Translations under genes and position numbers: made by a program | Notes under the pieces: generated by a model | Database searches by the model: none | What the model was told of the DNA's origin: nothing | Seen by the model: the letters and a program-made list of their open reading frames with translations, nothing else | In this document: positions 35,941 through 47,068 of the stretch, in pieces | Position numbering within the stretch: position 1 is the first letter of the stretch | How the letters are laid out: every line of letters starts with the position of its first letter | Source of the DNA: an uncultured Alphaproteobacteria bacterium | Lineage (GTDB): Bacteria; Pseudomonadota; Alphaproteobacteria; Caulobacterales; Parvularculaceae | Direction: 5' to 3' | Assembly (NCBI GenBank): GCA_902826095.1 | Contig: CADEDN010000001.1 | Span: 310,001 to 374,000 of the forward strand | DNA length: 64,000 bases

Positions 35941-37336
35941 ACGCAAGGCCGCGCCCTATCTCTTCTGGGGCGAAACGACGAGCCTGTGCGAGACGTGCTA
36001 CGCGCTCGTTCCGACGAAGATCATCATCGAAGGCGAATGCGTTTACTATCTGAAGCGCTGTCACGGTCACGGTGTGATGAAGACGCTCGTTTCGGATGAC
36101 GTCGCCTATTGGAAGCTCTGCAAGGAATTCCTGAAGCCCGGCGATCGCCCGCACCGGTTCGCCAGCCGCACCGAGCATGGCTGCCCCTATGATTGCGGCC
36201 TCTGCCCGGATCATGAGCAGCATTCCTGTCTCGCGATCGTCGAGATCAACGACGAGTGCAACCTGAATTGCCCGGTGTGTTTCGCGGAGTCCTCGACGAA
36301 AAGAACGGAACGGCGGACGCTCGCGGAGATCGAACGCATGCTCGACGCGCTTGTCGAGGCGGAGGGCGAGCCCGATCTCGTACAGATTTCGGGCGGCGAG
36401 CCGACCATTCACCCCGATTTCTTCGCCGTGCTCGACGCCGCCAAACGCCGGCCCATCAGGCATCTGATGGTAAACACCAACGGCGTCCGCATTGCGCGCG
36501 ATCCCGACTTCGCCGATCGCCTCGCGACCTATATGCCGCGCTTTGAGGTCTATTTGCAGTTCGACGCGATCAGCCGCGATGCGCTGATGGACATTCGCGG
36601 CGCCGATCTCACGTCAGTGCGCCGGCAGGCGCTTGAGGCGCTTGAAGCGCGCGGCGTCTCGACCACCCTGGTCGTCACCGTGAAGAAGGGCGTCAATGAC
36701 GGCGAAATCGCCGACATCATCCGCCACGCGCTTGAATGGCGCTGTGTGCGCGGCGTCACCATCCAGCCGGTGCAGGACGCGGGCAGGAATGTCGCGTTTG
36801 ATTCGAGGCGCCATCGCATTGTTCTGTCGGAAGTTCGAAGGCGCGCCGCCGCAGCCGGCGTCTTCGCGCTTGACGATTTCATTCCGCTTCCCTGCAATCC
36901 CGACCAGATTTCGATCGCCTATGGCCTGCGCAACGGCAAGTCGATTGTGCCGCTGACCTCGCTCATTCCGCGCGAGCTGCTTGTCGCCGAGGCGCCGAAC
37001 ACGGTCGCGTTCGAGAATTTCCCGGGGCTTCACAAGAAGGTCCTCGACCTTTTCTCGTTGCCGGGCGCCGCTGGCGATCCGACCGAGCGCATCGAACAGG
37101 TCTTGTGCTGCCTGCCTGAAGTGAAGGCGCCGGAAGGAATCGTCTATGGCTCGACTTTCCGCGTCGTGATTTCGCAATTTCTCGATCGCTGGAATTTCGA
37201 TCTCGGCGGCGTCAAGCGCTCCTGCGTGCATTTCGTCGAGCCGGACGGCAAGATCTATCCGTTCGACACCTACAACACGTTCTACCGGCCGGGCGCGCCG
37301 GCGCGAAGAAGGATTGACGAGAGGCGACATGGTTGA
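35897..37336 (+). CDS. Radical SAM enzyme resembling tetraether lipid synthase (Tes)
   Basis: The 479-residue protein has four cysteine groups: CETC (C31, C34) with C55 in LKRCHGHG, a second cluster CPYDCGLCPDH (C96, C100, C103), and the SAM/4Fe-4S motif CNLNCPVC (C121, C125, C128) followed by GGEPTIHPDF. A C-terminal part has further cysteines (LPCNPDQ, VLCCLP, KRSCVHF). This layout and the sequence TSLCETCYALVPTKI match the MJ0619/Tes family, whose archaeal member couples two lipid chains by C-C bond formation. Bacterial homologues exist but their products are mostly unknown. The ATG at 35897 is preferred over a TTG at 35888. Confidence 0.85.
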   Translation: MDASGSLELDARPHERKAAPYLFWGETTSLCETCYALVPTKIIIEGECVYYLKRCHGHGVMKTLVSDDVAYWKLCKEFLKPGDRPHRFASRTEHGCPYDCGLCPDHEQHSCLAIVEINDECNLNCPVCFAESSTKRTERRTLAEIERMLDALVEAEGEPDLVQISGGEPTIHPDFFAVLDAAKRRPIRHLMVNTNGVRIARDPDFADRLATYMPRFEVYLQFDAISRDALMDIRGADLTSVRRQALEALEARGVSTTLVVTVKKGVNDGEIADIIRHALEWRCVRGVTIQPVQDAGRNVAFDSRRHRIVLSEVRRRAAAAGVFALDDFIPLPCNPDQISIAYGLRNGKSIVPLTSLIPRELLVAEAPNTVAFENFPGLHKKVLDLFSLPGAAGDPTERIEQVLCCLPEVKAPEGIVYGSTFRVVISQFLDRWNFDLGGVKRSCVHFVEPDGKIYPFDTYNTFYRPGAPARRRIDERRHG

Positions 37337-37583
37337 ATCGAACGGCCCACAATCCGGCGGCGGCTTCATCGCGACCGCGCTCATCGTCCTTGGCGCGATC
37401 TGGATGTTGCTCACCGGGCTCTGCACTGGGGGCTTCGCCATTTCGTCGCTTTTCGGCGGCGTCACCGACATCAGTGAAATCCTGGGCGTTTTGTCATTCG
37501 TGCTGGGTGTCGGCGCCATGTGCTTTGCGCCGGGGCTGGCGATCTGGCTGATCGGCAGAGCGCTGCGGCGGCGCGGGCGATGA
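37329..37583 (+). CDS. Small two-helix membrane protein, paralogue 1
   Basis: The 84-residue protein starts MVESNGPQSGGGFIATALIV. The first helix includes LGAIWMLLTGLCTGGFAISSL; a second is VLSFVLGVGAMCFAPGLAIW, and it ends with basic residues (RALRRRGR). It overlaps the end of the radical SAM gene by 8 bp. It is clearly related to the next gene (shared SGGGF-ATALIV, TGLCT and the W-x-GRALRRR tail). I know no family. It could be a membrane partner of the Lgt-like/radical SAM pair. Confidence 0.75.
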   Translation: MVESNGPQSGGGFIATALIVLGAIWMLLTGLCTGGFAISSLFGGVTDISEILGVLSFVLGVGAMCFAPGLAIWLIGRALRRRGR

Positions 37584-37598
37584 CCATGGAGGCGCGCG

Positions 37599-37859
37599 AT
37601 GTCTGACCCGAATGCGGCGAAGTCCGGCGGCGGATTCTGGGCGACCGCCCTCATCGTCATCGGCATCTTGTGGATGACCCTGACAGGGCTTTGCACGGCG
37701 AGCGTTGTCGTCTCGGCGGCTCTCGGCGGCGATCAGCTCGGCCTGCTGCAGTCGATGCCGATGCTGCTCATCATCGCCGTCATCTGCATCGGACCCGGCT
37801 GGCTCATCTGGCAGGGCGGCAGGGCGCTCCGCCGGCGACGGAACAATCTGAACGGCTGA
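37599..37859 (+). CDS. Small two-helix membrane protein, paralogue 2
   Basis: The 86-residue protein starts MSDPNAAKSGGGFWATALIV and repeats the plan of the previous gene: a helix with GILWMTLTGLCTASVVVSAA, a second MLLIIAVICIGPGWLIW, and a basic GRALRRRRNN end. A gap of 15 bp separates it from paralogue 1 and 9 bp from ligA. The pair most likely arose by tandem duplication. Function unknown. Confidence 0.75.
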   Translation: MSDPNAAKSGGGFWATALIVIGILWMTLTGLCTASVVVSAALGGDQLGLLQSMPMLLIIAVICIGPGWLIWQGGRALRRRRNNLNG

Positions 37860-40737
<2,878 letters not shown>

Positions 40738-40746
<9 letters not shown>

Positions 40747-42555
40747 GCGCGTCTCTTTCGCCAGCCAGTCCGCGACCGCTCCCGGCAGCAACGGCGACAA
40801 TGTCTGGCGCACGCGCGCGTGGTATTTGTTGAGCCAGTGCCGCTCCGCCTCGGTCAGCAGCGATGAGACGACGAGATCTAGGCTGATCGGCGCAAGCGTG
40901 ATCGTTTCGAACGCCATCATCGGCCGCTCGCCGCCGGCGATCGCCTCAGCGTCCGAAACGACGATCAGATTTTCGATCCGGATGCCGTAACCGCCGGTTT
41001 TGTAATAGCCGGGCTCGTTCGAAATGATCATGCCGGGCTTCAAGCCTTGCGTGTTCGGGACTTTGGCGATGCGCTGCGGGCCTTCATGGACGCCGAGGAA
41101 CGAGCCGACGCCGTGGCCGGTGCCGTGATCATAATCAAGGCCCGCGTCCCACAGCGCCTTGCGCGCCAGCACGTCGAGTTGCGAGCCGGTGGTGCCGGCG
41201 GGAAAGCGCGCTGTGCCGAGCGCGATGTGGCCTTTGAGAACCAGCGTGAAGCGTTCGCGCATTTCCTGCGTTGGCGCGCCGATCGGAACCGTGCGCGTGA
41301 TGTCGGTCGTGCCGTCCTGATATTGCGCGCCGGAATCGATGAGATAGAGTTCGCCCGGCGTCAGCTTCCGCGAAGTCGCGGTCGAAACCTTGTAGTGCAC
41401 AACAGCGCCGTTCGCGCCGGCGCCGGAAATCGTGTCGAAGGAAAGATCGACAAGCCTGCCGGTCGCCGCGCGAAACGCTTCGAGCTTTTTTGCGGCTTCA
41501 ATCTCGTCGACGGAGCCGTCCTGCGCCTTTGTCGCGACCCAATGCAGGAACTCGGTGACGGCGGCGCCGTCGCGTATGTGCGCGGCCCTGGTGTTGCTGA
41601 GTTCCGTCTCGTTCTTCGTCGCGCGCGGCAACGCGCAAGGATCGACGAGATCGACGGTCTTCGCGCCGGCGTCGGTCAGCTCCGTCACATATTTCATCGG
41701 CGCAAGGGCGGGATCGACGGCGACGATCTTGCCGGCCTTCCCGAGCTTTTTTAGCTCGGCTTCGAGGTCCCTCTCGCTGCGAATATCGACATCATCGCCG
41801 AGAAAGGACGGAAGTTCGTTGCCGATCTTCTCCGGCGCGATGAACAAGGTCGCCTTGCCGTCCTTCCAGGCGAGCGCGCGCGCGAGCGGCAGCGGCGTGC
41901 GCGACACGTCCTGCCCACGAATGTTGAACAGCCACGCGATCGACGGCGGGGAGGTGACGAGGAAAGCGTCAGCGCCCGCTTTCGCGACGGCGTCGGCGAT
42001 TTCCTTGCGCTTGTCGGCCGAGGATTTGCCAGCGAGATCGAGCGCATGCGGCTTCGCCGGGGAGAGCGGGCGCGCCGGCTGGTCCTTCCACGCGGCGTCG
42101 ATTGGATTGGCGTCGAGCGGGACGAGCGTCAGTCCGGCTTTTTTCGCGGCCTTTTCGAGTTTTTCAACGCCTGATTTCGTGTGCAGCATCGGATCATAGC
42201 CGATGCGCGCGCCCTTTGGCGCATTCTCCGCCAGCCACTGCTCGGGCGCGGTCTCGGTGATGTCTTCGTACAGGAAATATTTGTCGTCAGTCTGCTGGCG
42301 AACCTGCAATGTGTACCGCCCGTCGACGAACACCGCCGCCTTGTCGGCCAGAATGACGGCCGCTCCCGCCGATCCGGAAAAGCCGGAGATCCACATCAGC
42401 CTTTCGGCGTAAGCGGGTATGTATTCGTTCTGATATTCGTCATCATGCGGAACGATAAAGCCGTCGATCTTCAGCTTCTTCATTTCGGCGCGCAGGAGAG
42501 GCAAATGCTTGCCGGCAAAGCCGCGGTCGGAGACGGGATCAAAATGCTGGAACAT
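40738..42555 (-). CDS. pepP: Xaa-Pro aminopeptidase (M24B family)
   Basis: The 605-residue protein has two creatinase N-domains (the first near LPLLRAEMKKLKIDGFIVPH) and a C-terminal pita-bread M24 domain. Metal ligands are visible in LYLIDSGAQYQDGTTDITRT (two Asp), GTGHGVGSFLGVHEGPQ (His) and ISNEPGYYKTGGYGIRIENL (Glu). The length and plan match the large eukaryote-like APP1 type common in alphaproteobacteria. It cleaves N-terminal residues before proline. It follows prmA in the minus-strand operon. Confidence 0.93.
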
Positions 42556-42623
42556 GCTTGGGAGCCTTGCTTTCGGGGCAGGGCCTATATGGCGCCGCGG
42601 CCCGCGTCTCTCAAGCCGCGCCG

Positions 42624-43499
42624 CTACAATCTGACGAAGAGCAGAACCGGCCAGGTTTTATGATCAAGCCGGTTGATGAGCTTGAAGCCCGCCGCGGCAT
42701 AGGCGGCGGCGACGCCGGCCTCCTGCTCCGACATCAGCCCCGCGAGCATCACGCGCCCGCGCGGGGCGACATGGGCCGCCATCGCCGGCGCGAAGTCGAC
42801 GAGCGGACCGGCGAGAATATTGGCGAACACGAAATCATAGGGCGCGCGCACGCGGATGCGCGGATCGGCAAAACCGTCCGCGACGATCGCATTGACGAGA
42901 TCGGCGACCCCGTTCAGTTCGACATTTTCGCGCGCGATCTCAACCGACCGCTCGTCAATGTCGCTGGCCATGACTTCGACGTCCCAGAGCTTGGCCGCCG
43001 CGATCGCCAGCACGGCCGAGCCGCAACCGAGGTCGAACACCGCTTGCGGCGGCGCGCCGGCGAACCGGTCAAGCAGCGTCAGGCATCCCGCGGTCGTCGG
43101 ATGATGGCCGGTGCCGAACGCCTGATTGGCGTCGATCCGGATCGGGATCTTGTCGGCGTCCCTCGGCAGCTTGTCCGCGTCGTGCGAGCCGTAAAGCATG
43201 AACCGGCCGGCTTCGACGAGGCCAAGCCCTTCGAGCGCATGCGCGACCCAGTCGATGTCGGGAAGCTCCTCGATAACAGGATCGCCGGCGTCCATGACGA
43301 GATCGATGAGCGCCGCCGCGTCAGGTCGCCCGGCGAAATAGGCATCGAGTCTCCACGCCGCCGCATCGTCCGGCGCGGCGTCGTCATCCTTCGTCAGGCT
43401 GACGGCCTCGGCCGGCGGGAAGAGAACCTCCGTCAGCAGAACGCTCGCGGCCTCAAGCACGGCTTCGGCGCCGGTCCACACTGCTTTGAAGGTGGGCAT
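42624..43499 (-). CDS. prmA: Ribosomal protein L11 methyltransferase PrmA
   Basis: The 291-residue enzyme has motif I VFDLGCGSAVLAIAAAKL, ANQAFGTGHHPTTAGCLTLL and the NPPF-like VFANILAGPLVDFAP motif. It methylates L11 at its N-terminus and lysines. The N-terminal domain beginning MPTFKAVWTGAEAVLEAASV recruits L11. The start comes directly after the nucleotidyltransferase stop. prmA with pepP is a common alphaproteobacterial pair. Confidence 0.94.
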   Translation of the reverse strand: MPTFKAVWTGAEAVLEAASVLLTEVLFPPAEAVSLTKDDDAAPDDAAAWRLDAYFAGRPDAAALIDLVMDAGDPVIEELPDIDWVAHALEGLGLVEAGRFMLYGSHDADKLPRDADKIPIRIDANQAFGTGHHPTTAGCLTLLDRFAGAPPQAVFDLGCGSAVLAIAAAKLWDVEVMASDIDERSVEIARENVELNGVADLVNAIVADGFADPRIRVRAPYDFVFANILAGPLVDFAPAMAAHVAPRGRVMLAGLMSEQEAGVAAAYAAAGFKLINRLDHKTWPVLLFVRL

Positions 43500-44075
43500 T
43501 CAATACCGTTTCTTTCCGGCGCCGGACTTGATTGCTTCGCCCGCGCGCGACTTTTTCGGCGCGCGCCGCTCGAGCGATGATGGCGCCGTTGCAGATTTCT
43601 TCGCGAAGGCGCGGGAGTCGGCGAGCGCGCGCAAATCCAGCTTGTCCTTAGGGCGTCCTGCCGCTTCCTTCAGCCCGATCAAGGCCTTGCGCCCGACATA
43701 GATCGCCTTTTGGCCCGCGATTTCAGCTTCAACCCTGCCGCGCCAAGCGCTGGCGAAGCGAGGTCCGGGCGGCCCCATCAAGATGTCGACGCGGCACGGA
43801 TATTCGCCGAATGAGTAAAAGGTGTCCTCTTCGGTGAAATCTTGCGGCCCGTAACCGAGGAGCGGCGCGCCAAACTCGGCGAGCGCGCGATAGATTGCGA
43901 GCGCGTTCGGTTTGGTGGTGGCGATCCAGATATCGAGGTCCTTTGTGTAACGCGGCTCAACGTGATGGCCGACCGCGTGGCCGCCGATGATCATGTATCT
44001 TACGCGATATTTTTCCAAAGCCGCCAACAGTTCGATCCAGTCGGAGTTCAGATGGATCTCGTTTTTTGAGCGCAT
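43500..44075 (-). CDS. Minimal nucleotidyltransferase (DNA pol beta-like fold)
   Basis: The 191-residue protein has VRYMIIGGHAVGHHVEPRYT followed by KDLDIWI, the GG...D-x-D motif of nucleotidyltransferases, and a later Asp in CRVDILMGPPGPRF. The C-terminus is a basic, probably disordered tail with Lys, Ser and Ala. Such proteins are often annotated AbiEii-like or MNT-like. I chose the ATG at 44075 (MRSKNEIHLNSDWIELL); the frame is open to 44195, but that region codes for the small partner in another frame. It overlaps that partner by 119 bp. A toxin or defence role is possible but unproven. Confidence 0.8.
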   Translation of the reverse strand: MRSKNEIHLNSDWIELLAALEKYRVRYMIIGGHAVGHHVEPRYTKDLDIWIATTKPNALAIYRALAEFGAPLLGYGPQDFTEEDTFYSFGEYPCRVDILMGPPGPRFASAWRGRVEAEIAGQKAIYVGRKALIGLKEAAGRPKDKLDLRALADSRAFAKKSATAPSSLERRAPKKSRAGEAIKSGAGKKRY

Positions 44076-44220
44076 GATGCCACACCACCATATCCCATAT
44101 CGCCGCCATCTTCGCTTCGGCCGATTGCAGCGACCAGAATTCATAGTCAAAAGACCGGTCAAGTTGCGAAATTTTGCCCCGGCGCTCCATGACAATGGGC
44201 TTCTTCGGCTTTTTCGCCAC
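43957..44220 (-). CDS. Small protein paired with the nucleotidyltransferase
   Basis: The 87-residue frame starts with a GTG directly after the UvrD-type helicase stop and begins MAKKPKKPIVMERRGKISQL. The core FDYEFWSLQSAEAKMAAIWD followed by MVV, and later ELRLDRTV, resembles small proteins that precede nucleotidyltransferase genes in other bacteria (pattern FxFW-x-SxSPExRxxAxWEM). The last 40 codons overlap the nucleotidyltransferase in a different frame and look less constrained (HDHRRPRGRPSR). It could be an antitoxin-like or adaptor partner. That is inference. Confidence 0.6.
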   Translation of the reverse strand: MAKKPKKPIVMERRGKISQLDRSFDYEFWSLQSAEAKMAAIWDMVVWHHALKKRDPSELRLDRTVGGFGKISRKIHDHRRPRGRPSR

Positions 44221-46542
44221 TCACGCCTCCGTCAAGAATGAATCGACGACTTTTTTGGCGCCCGTATGGTCGAAATTGACGGTGAGTTTCTGGCCTTCCG
44301 CGGCGATGATGCGGCCATAGCCGAATTTTTGATGGAACACGCGCGCGCCGACGGCGAATTTCGAGGCGCCGGGCGCGTTGATCGACACGGTCCGCGCTGC
44401 GCCTTCGATCATCGGCGGCGCAGCAGCCGCGCGACTGGACGCTGCGCGCGCGCGTTTCCATCCGGGATTGTCGTAATAGGCGTCATCATCGACGGCGTGG
44501 GCGTCGAACCGCGAATGGCTTGGAAAACTTGACGCCGTATTGCCGTAAAGGCCCGGCTGCGAAACAACTTCGACTTCGCTCTCCGGAAGCTCGTCGATAA
44601 AGCGCGACGGCAGCGACGTCTGCCAGCGGCCGTACATCTGGCGGTTGGCGGCGAAAGAAATACGGCAGCTTTCGCGCGCCCGCGTGATGCCGACATAGGC
44701 GAGACGGCGTTCTTCCTCGAGCGCGGCGGCGCCGCCTTCGTCGAGCGAGCGTTGCGAAGGAAATACGCCTTCTTCCCACCCCGGAAGGAAAACGACCGGA
44801 AACTCCAGACCCTTCGCCGCGTGGAGCGTCATCAGCCAGACTTGGCCGTCCGGCGAATCCTCGCCATGATCGGCGACGAGCGCGACATGGTCGAGATAGG
44901 CGGCGAGGGTGTCGAACTCGGCGACGGCGTTCACGACCTCTTTCAAATTGTCGAGCTTTGAATCCGCCTTCGCCGACTTGTTGTTCTTCCAGAAATCCGT
45001 GTAGCCGGATTCATCGAGGACAAGCTCGGTGAGATCGCGCGGGTTCATATTCGGCGCTTCCCGCGTCCACCGGTCGACCATTTCGACGAACTTCCGGAGC
45101 GCGCCGCGCGCCGCCGCCCCGAGATCCTCGGATTCAAGAAGGATGCGGCTGGCCGCCATCATCGACAGTCCGCGCGCGCGGGCGAGCGAATGAATCGCCT
45201 GCATCGTCTGCCCGCCGAGCTTTCTCGCCGGCTTGTTGGCGATGCGGTCGAAGGCGAGATCGTCGTCGGCTGACCGGATCAGTCGGAGATAGGCGATCGC
45301 GTCACGCACTTCCTCGCGCTCGTAAAATCGCGGGCCGCCGACGACGCGGTAGGGGAGGCCGAGCGTGTTGAAGCGCTCCTCAAAAGCGCGCATCTGGAAG
45401 GAGGCGCGCACCAGCACCGCCATATCGGCCAGCGATCGGCCTTTCGACTGCTCGCTCTCGATGTCGTCTCCGATGAGGCGCGCTTCCTGCTCGCCGTCCC
45501 AGACGCCGCGCACTTTCACAAGCTCGCCGCCGCTTTGTTCCGTCCACAGTGTTTTGCCAAGCCGCGCCTTGTTCGCGGCGATGAGGCCGGACGCCGCCGC
45601 GAGAATCGCCGGCGTCGACCGGTAATTGCGCTCCAGCCGGATGACTTTGGCGCCTGGAAAATCCTTCTCGAAGCGCAGGATGTTCTCGACCTCCGCGCCG
45701 CGCCAGCCGTAGATCGACTGATCGTCGTCGCCGACGCAGCAGATGTTCCTGTGTTTCTGGGCGAGCAGGCGAAGCCACAGATATTGCGCGACGTTCGTGT
45801 CCTGATACTCGTCGACCAGCATGAACCGGAACCGGTCCTGATATTGCGCCAGAATGTCGGGGTGCTTCTGAAAAATCGTCAAATTGTGAATGAGAAGATC
45901 GCCGAAATCGGCCGCGTTCAACGTCCTTAGCCGCTCCTGATAGGCGGCATAGAGCGAGACCGCCTTTCCGTCGGCGAAGCGCCAGCCCTCATTCGCGGGG
46001 ACTTTATCGGGCGTCAGGCCGCGATTCTTCCAGGCGTCGATCGCGAAGGCGAGCCCGCGGCCCGACCACCGCTTCTCATCAAGGCCGGCCGCTTCGATCA
46101 CCTGCTTGCAAAGCCGGACCTGATCGTCGGCGTCGAGGATGGTGAAAGTCGATTTCAGGCCGACAATCTCGGCGTGCCGGCGCAGGATTTGCGCGCCGAT
46201 CGAGTGAAAGGTGCCGAGCCATTGCAGGCCCTCGACGCGCTCGCCGATGATGGCGCCGATCCGCTCCTTCATCTCCCGCGCCGCCTTGTTCGTGAACGTG
46301 ACCGCGAGAAGCTGCCAGGGTTGGGCCCTCCCGGTGAAAAGCAGATGAGCAAGGCGCGTCGTCAGCGCCTTGGTCTTGCCGGTCCCGGCGCCGGCGAGCA
46401 TCAGCACGGGGCCGTCGGTCGCGAGCACGGCTTCGCGCTGCTCGTCATTCAGCCCGGCGAGATAGGCTGGCGGCAAGGCGTCGTCCGCAGCGCGCCCAAA
46501 ACCCGCCAAGGCGCGTTCCGAAATTGAGGGTCTGACGGTCAC
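44221..46542 (-). CDS. UvrD/PcrA-type DNA helicase
   Basis: The 773-residue superfamily 1A helicase has motif I AGAGTGKTKAL, motif Ia TFTNKAAREMKERI, motif II VDEYQDTN, motif III GDDDQSIYGWRGA, motif IV VIRLERNYRST, motif V LMTLHAAKGLEF, and motif VI YVGITRARE. A C-terminal Tudor-like domain (VGARVFHQKFGYGRIIAAEG) is typical of PcrA/UvrD. It unwinds DNA in mismatch and excision repair. The start is a GTG at 46542. A perfect SOS box lies 21 bp upstream, so it should be LexA-controlled. Whether it is the only UvrD of the cell cannot be told. Confidence 0.93.
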   Translation of the reverse strand: MTVRPSISERALAGFGRAADDALPPAYLAGLNDEQREAVLATDGPVLMLAGAGTGKTKALTTRLAHLLFTGRAQPWQLLAVTFTNKAAREMKERIGAIIGERVEGLQWLGTFHSIGAQILRRHAEIVGLKSTFTILDADDQVRLCKQVIEAAGLDEKRWSGRGLAFAIDAWKNRGLTPDKVPANEGWRFADGKAVSLYAAYQERLRTLNAADFGDLLIHNLTIFQKHPDILAQYQDRFRFMLVDEYQDTNVAQYLWLRLLAQKHRNICCVGDDDQSIYGWRGAEVENILRFEKDFPGAKVIRLERNYRSTPAILAAASGLIAANKARLGKTLWTEQSGGELVKVRGVWDGEQEARLIGDDIESEQSKGRSLADMAVLVRASFQMRAFEERFNTLGLPYRVVGGPRFYEREEVRDAIAYLRLIRSADDDLAFDRIANKPARKLGGQTMQAIHSLARARGLSMMAASRILLESEDLGAAARGALRKFVEMVDRWTREAPNMNPRDLTELVLDESGYTDFWKNNKSAKADSKLDNLKEVVNAVAEFDTLAAYLDHVALVADHGEDSPDGQVWLMTLHAAKGLEFPVVFLPGWEEGVFPSQRSLDEGGAAALEEERRLAYVGITRARESCRISFAANRQMYGRWQTSLPSRFIDELPESEVEVVSQPGLYGNTASSFPSHSRFDAHAVDDDAYYDNPGWKRARAASSRAAAAPPMIEGAARTVSINAPGASKFAVGARVFHQKFGYGRIIAAEGQKLTVNFDHTGAKKVVDSFLTEA

Positions 46543-46563
46543 CGGCCAATCCTAGCGAAGCGA

Positions 46564-46578
46564 GAACGATTCTGGAAC
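46564..46578 (-). promoter_or_regulatory. SOS (LexA) box upstream of the uvrD-like gene
   Basis: On the minus strand the sequence is GTTCCAGAATCGTTC, a perfect GTTC-N7-GTTC, the LexA operator of Alphaproteobacteria. It lies 21 bp before the helicase start codon. Confidence 0.8.
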
Positions 46579-46721
46579 ATCCGACGGCGATATTCCAGCA
46601 TCGTCGACAATTTTTGTTGAATTTTCAGAGGGTTCCACAACGCCGCGAGGGCTCGCGCGAATTGGCGTGCGCGCGGCGAATCCGCTGATACAGTCCTGGC
46701 GCAAGTCGGATGGAGCATCGC

Positions 46722-47057
46722 ATGGCGGGCAAGTTTGAAGTCTACAAGGACAAGAAGGGCGAATTCAGATTCAGGCTCAAAGCCGGCAACGGCGAAATCA
46801 TCCTGGCGAGCGAAGGCTACAAGGATCGCGCCGGAGCGCTCAACGGCGTTGAGTCGGTCAAGAAGAACTCGGACCTGCTCGCCCGATTTGAAAAGAAGAC
46901 CTCGGCGTCCGGAAAATCCTATTTCGTCCTGAAGGCGGCAAACCACCAAATTATCGGCACGTCCGAGCAATATGACAGCGACGACGCTTGCGACAACGGA
47001 ATCAAAAGCGTCCTGGCGACCGCCAAGCTTGCGGCTCTGGACGATCAGACGGCCTAG
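46722..47057 (+). CDS. YegP-like DUF1508 protein
   Basis: The 111-residue protein consists of two tandem DUF1508 repeats: AGKFEVYKDKKGEFRFRLKA with GNGEIILASEGYKDRAGALN, and a second with SGKSYFVLKAANHQIIGTSE and YDSDDACDNGIKSV. Family members are small beta-alpha proteins; the function is uncertain. I chose the ATG at 46722, which has GGAG six bases upstream; an ATG at 46710 is in frame. Confidence 0.9.
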   Translation: MAGKFEVYKDKKGEFRFRLKAGNGEIILASEGYKDRAGALNGVESVKKNSDLLARFEKKTSASGKSYFVLKAANHQIIGTSEQYDSDDACDNGIKSVLATAKLAALDDQTA

Positions 47058-47068
47058 CGTTATTGCCA

